A stretch of 33,845 bases of DNA from NCBI GenBank assembly GCA_018780365.1, contig JADMJR010000081.1:1-33845 (forward strand), written 5' to 3'. This document shows positions 32,030-33,845 of the stretch, piece by piece. The first letter of the stretch is position 1, and the number at the start of each line of letters is the position of its first letter. Origin of the DNA: Acidovorax sp. (lineage in GTDB: Bacteria; Pseudomonadota; Gammaproteobacteria; Burkholderiales; Burkholderiaceae_C). The position numbers and the translations under genes were made by a program. Under the pieces are notes generated by a model. It was not told where the DNA came from. It saw only the letters and a program-made list of their open reading frames with translations, and made no database searches.

Positions 32030-33532
32030 ATGACAACCACAACACACAAAGCCCTGCACGATCTGGGCGTGACCGAACTGGCCGCAGGCCTGCGCGACAA
32101 GCAGTTTTCTGCCGTCGAAGCCGCCCATCATTTTCTGGCCCGCGCCAAGGCACAGCAGAACCTGGGCGCTTATGTGGCACTGAATGAAGACGCCACCCTG
32201 GCCCAGGCCCACGCTGCGGATGCGCGCCTTGCCGCAGGCACGGCGGGCGCACTGGAGGGCGTGCCGATTGCCCACAAGGACATTTTCGTCACGCGTGACT
32301 TCCCCAGCACGGCGGGCTCCAAGATGCTCACGGGCTACCAGTCGCCCTTTGATGCCACCGTCGTCACCAAGCTGGCCGATGCTGGGGCCGTGACGCTGGG
32401 CAAGCTCAACTGCGACGAGTTCGCCATGGGCTCGTCGAACGAAAACTCGGCCGTGGCCCCCGTGGGCTTCGACACCCCGGCCCCTGTGCGCAACCCCTGG
32501 GACACCAGCCGCGTCCCCGGCGGCTCGTCGGGCGGCAGCGCCGTGGCCGTGGCCGCGCGACTGGCTCCCGCCGTCACCGGCACCGACACCGGTGGCTCCA
32601 TCCGCCAGCCCGCCTCGTTTTGTGGCATCACCGGCATCAAGCCCACCTATGGCCGCGCCAGCCGCTACGGCATGATCGCCTTTGCGTCCAGTCTGGACCA
32701 GGCCGGCCCCATGGCCCGCTCGGCCGAAGACTGCGCCCTGCTCCTGTCCGCCATGTGTGGCCCCGACCTGGACCGCGACTCGACCAGCCTCGATGTGCCT
32801 GCCGAGAACTTCAGCGCAAAGCTCAACGACAGCATTGACGGCCTGCGCATCGGCATCCCCGCCGAGTTTTTTGGCGAAGGCCTGGCGCCCGATGTGCGCG
32901 CCGCCGTGGATGCCGCGCTCCAGGAGTACGAAAAACTCGGCGCCAAGCTCGTGCCCATCAGCCTGCCGCGCACCGAGCTGTCCATCCCGGTCTACTACAT
33001 CATTGCCCCGGCCGAAGCGTCGTCCAACCTCAGCCGCTTCGACGGCGTGAAGTTCGGCCACCGCGCCAAGGACTACACCGACCTGGTGGACATGTACAAG
33101 AAGACCCGCGCCGAAGGCTTTGGCGACGAGGTCAAGCGCCGCATCATGATCGGCGCCTATGTGCTGAGCCATGGCTACTACGACGCCTACTACCTGCAGG
33201 CGCAGAAGATCCGCCGCATGATCGCCGACGACTTCCAGAACGCCTTCCAGAGCTGCGACGTCATCGCCGGCCCCGTGGCCCCCACCGTGGCCTGGAAGCT
33301 GGGCGAACACGGCAACGACCCGCTGGCCGACTACCTGGCCGACATCTTCACGCTGCCCGGCTCGCTGGCCGGCCTGCCCGGCATGAGCGTGCCTGCAGGT
33401 TTTGGCGAAGGCGGAATGCCCGTGGGGCTGCAGCTGATTGGCAACTACTTCCAGGAAGCCCGCCTTTTGAACGCCGCCCACCGCTTGCAGCAAGCCACCG
33501 ATTTCCACCTCCGCCAACCCGGAGGTCTGTGA
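32030..33532 (+). CDS. gatA: Asp/Glu-tRNA amidotransferase subunit A
   Basis: Amidase subunit of GatCAB that releases ammonia from glutamine, 500 residues. The Ser-cisSer-Lys triad of the amidase signature family is intact: Lys83 in PIAHKDIF, Ser166 in PGGSSGGS and nucleophile Ser190 in [11 protein letters not shown], with the usual 24-residue Ser-Ser spacing. [13 protein letters not shown] and the late [12 protein letters not shown] segments are typical. It starts seven bases after gatC and ends one base before the gatB ATG, so the three genes are tightly coupled. Confidence 0.98.
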   Translation: MTTTTHKALHDLGVTELAAGLRDKQFSAVEAAHHFLARAKAQQNLGAYVALNEDATLAQAHAADARLAAGTAGALEGVPIAHKDIFVTRDFPSTAGSKMLTGYQSPFDATVVTKLADAGAVTLGKLNCDEFAMGSSNENSAVAPVGFDTPAPVRNPWDTSRVPGGSSGGSAVAVAARLAPAVTGTDTGGSIRQPASFCGITGIKPTYGRASRYGMIAFASSLDQAGPMARSAEDCALLLSAMCGPDLDRDSTSLDVPAENFSAKLNDSIDGLRIGIPAEFFGEGLAPDVRAAVDAALQEYEKLGAKLVPISLPRTELSIPVYYIIAPAEASSNLSRFDGVKFGHRAKDYTDLVDMYKKTRAEGFGDEVKRRIMIGAYVLSHGYYDAYYLQAQKIRRMIADDFQNAFQSCDVIAGPVAPTVAWKLGEHGNDPLADYLADIFTLPGSLAGLPGMSVPAGFGEGGMPVGLQLIGNYFQEARLLNAAHRLQQATDFHLRQPGGL

Positions 33533-33533
33533 C

Positions 33534-33845
33534 ATGACGACCAGCACATTGATCCACGGCTACGAAGTCGTCATCGGCTTCGAGACCCACACCCAGCTTG
33601 CCACGCAGAGCAAGATTTTCAGCCGCGCGGCCACGGCCTTTGGCGCCGAGCCCAACACCCAGGCCTGCGCCGTAGACCTGGCCTTGCCGGGCACGCTGCC
33701 CGTGATGAACCGGGAGGCGGTGGCCTGCGCTATCAAATTAGGACTGGCCCTGGGCTCCCACATTGCGCCAGTGAGCATTTTTGCCCGTAAAAACTACTTC
33801 TACCCCGACCTGCCCAAGGGCTACCAGATCAGCCAGTTCGAGATC
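33534..33845 (+). CDS. gatB: Asp/Glu-tRNA amidotransferase subunit B (3' end missing)
   Basis: First 104 codons of gatB; the window ends inside it. GatB binds the misacylated tRNA and phosphorylates the acyl group with ATP. Visible N-terminal hallmarks are [28 protein letters not shown], and the metal/nucleotide region [18 protein letters not shown]. The ATG at 33534 has GGAGG eight bases upstream, inside the end of gatA. An AT-rich stretch near 33730 codes for the conserved AIKLGLAL and is not a repeat insertion. Confidence 0.97.
   Translation, partial: MTTSTLIHGYEVVIGFETHTQLATQSKIFSRAATAFGAEPNTQACAVDLALPGTLPVMNREAVACAIKLGLALGSHIAPVSIFARKNYFYPDLPKGYQISQFEI

Noticed and set aside
33727..33745. 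GCTATCAAATTA in gatB, resembling the tail of the dispersed repeat
   Set aside because: It encodes the AIKLGLAL segment conserved in GatB, has no matching ATAGC arm and fits the family length, so it is ordinary coding sequence.

Overview
The window looks like chromosomal DNA of a GC-rich betaproteobacterium of the family Comamonadaceae, most likely Acidovorax or a close relative. This is inferred from codon bias, from the gene families present (DUF1800/DUF1501 pair, STAS-fused MlaE, DcaP-like porin, gatCAB divergent from mreBCD-mrdA) and from short dispersed repeats that I associate with this family. No phage, plasmid, IS transposase, CRISPR, rRNA or tRNA gene was found. Coding density is high and nearly all genes are intact; creC (5' end) and gatB (3' end) are cut by the window edges.

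Layout. 1-3297 (+): creC (partial), creD and a coupled small unknown gene, with a tandem Cre-tag-like site before creD. 3381-5511 (-): a GAF-GGDEF diguanylate cyclase, a bacteriohemerythrin and a CsbD-like stress protein. 5908-9338 (+): DUF1800 and Tat-exported DUF1501 proteins. 9431-10825 (+): a type II NADH dehydrogenase-like flavoprotein. 10841-14954 (-): an MCE/Mla-type lipid transport operon (STAS-permease, ATPase, MCE protein, auxiliary lipoprotein), split by a MITE-like element and two 3'-UTR repeats. 15243-16916 (+): a GMC oxidoreductase. 16942-18887 (-): a small unknown protein and an ammonium transporter behind a convincing sigma-54 promoter and NtrC-like site. 19250-20008 (+): a TauE/SafE exporter preceded by an orphan intrinsic terminator. 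20424-24237 (+): an amino-acid-type ABC importer plus a DcaP-like porin. 24457-25344 (+): an EamA transporter. 25468-31515 (-): a proline-rich lipoprotein and the cell-shape cluster mreB-mreC-mreD-mrdA. 31723-end (+): gatC-gatA-gatB.

The strongest unexplained signal lies at 20313-20391, just before the ABC importer operon. A perfect TATAAT is followed by a compact RNA that can fold as a three-way junction. The 3' strand of its closing helix overlaps the left arm of a strong intrinsic terminator. This is the architecture of a transcription-terminating riboswitch or attenuator, and I could not match it to a class I know.

Two dispersed repeat families also stand out. One, about 95-160 bp with several hairpins, is found seven times, essentially always starting a few bases after a stop codon and always in the sense direction of the gene it follows; several copies lie inside operons. 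The other, about 57-60 bp and ending in a GCTAT...ATAGC hairpin, lies between convergent genes, but one copy has been absorbed in frame into the NADH dehydrogenase gene and another encodes part of a lipoprotein signal peptide. All functional statements come from reading the sequence and recalling families; no database search was run.
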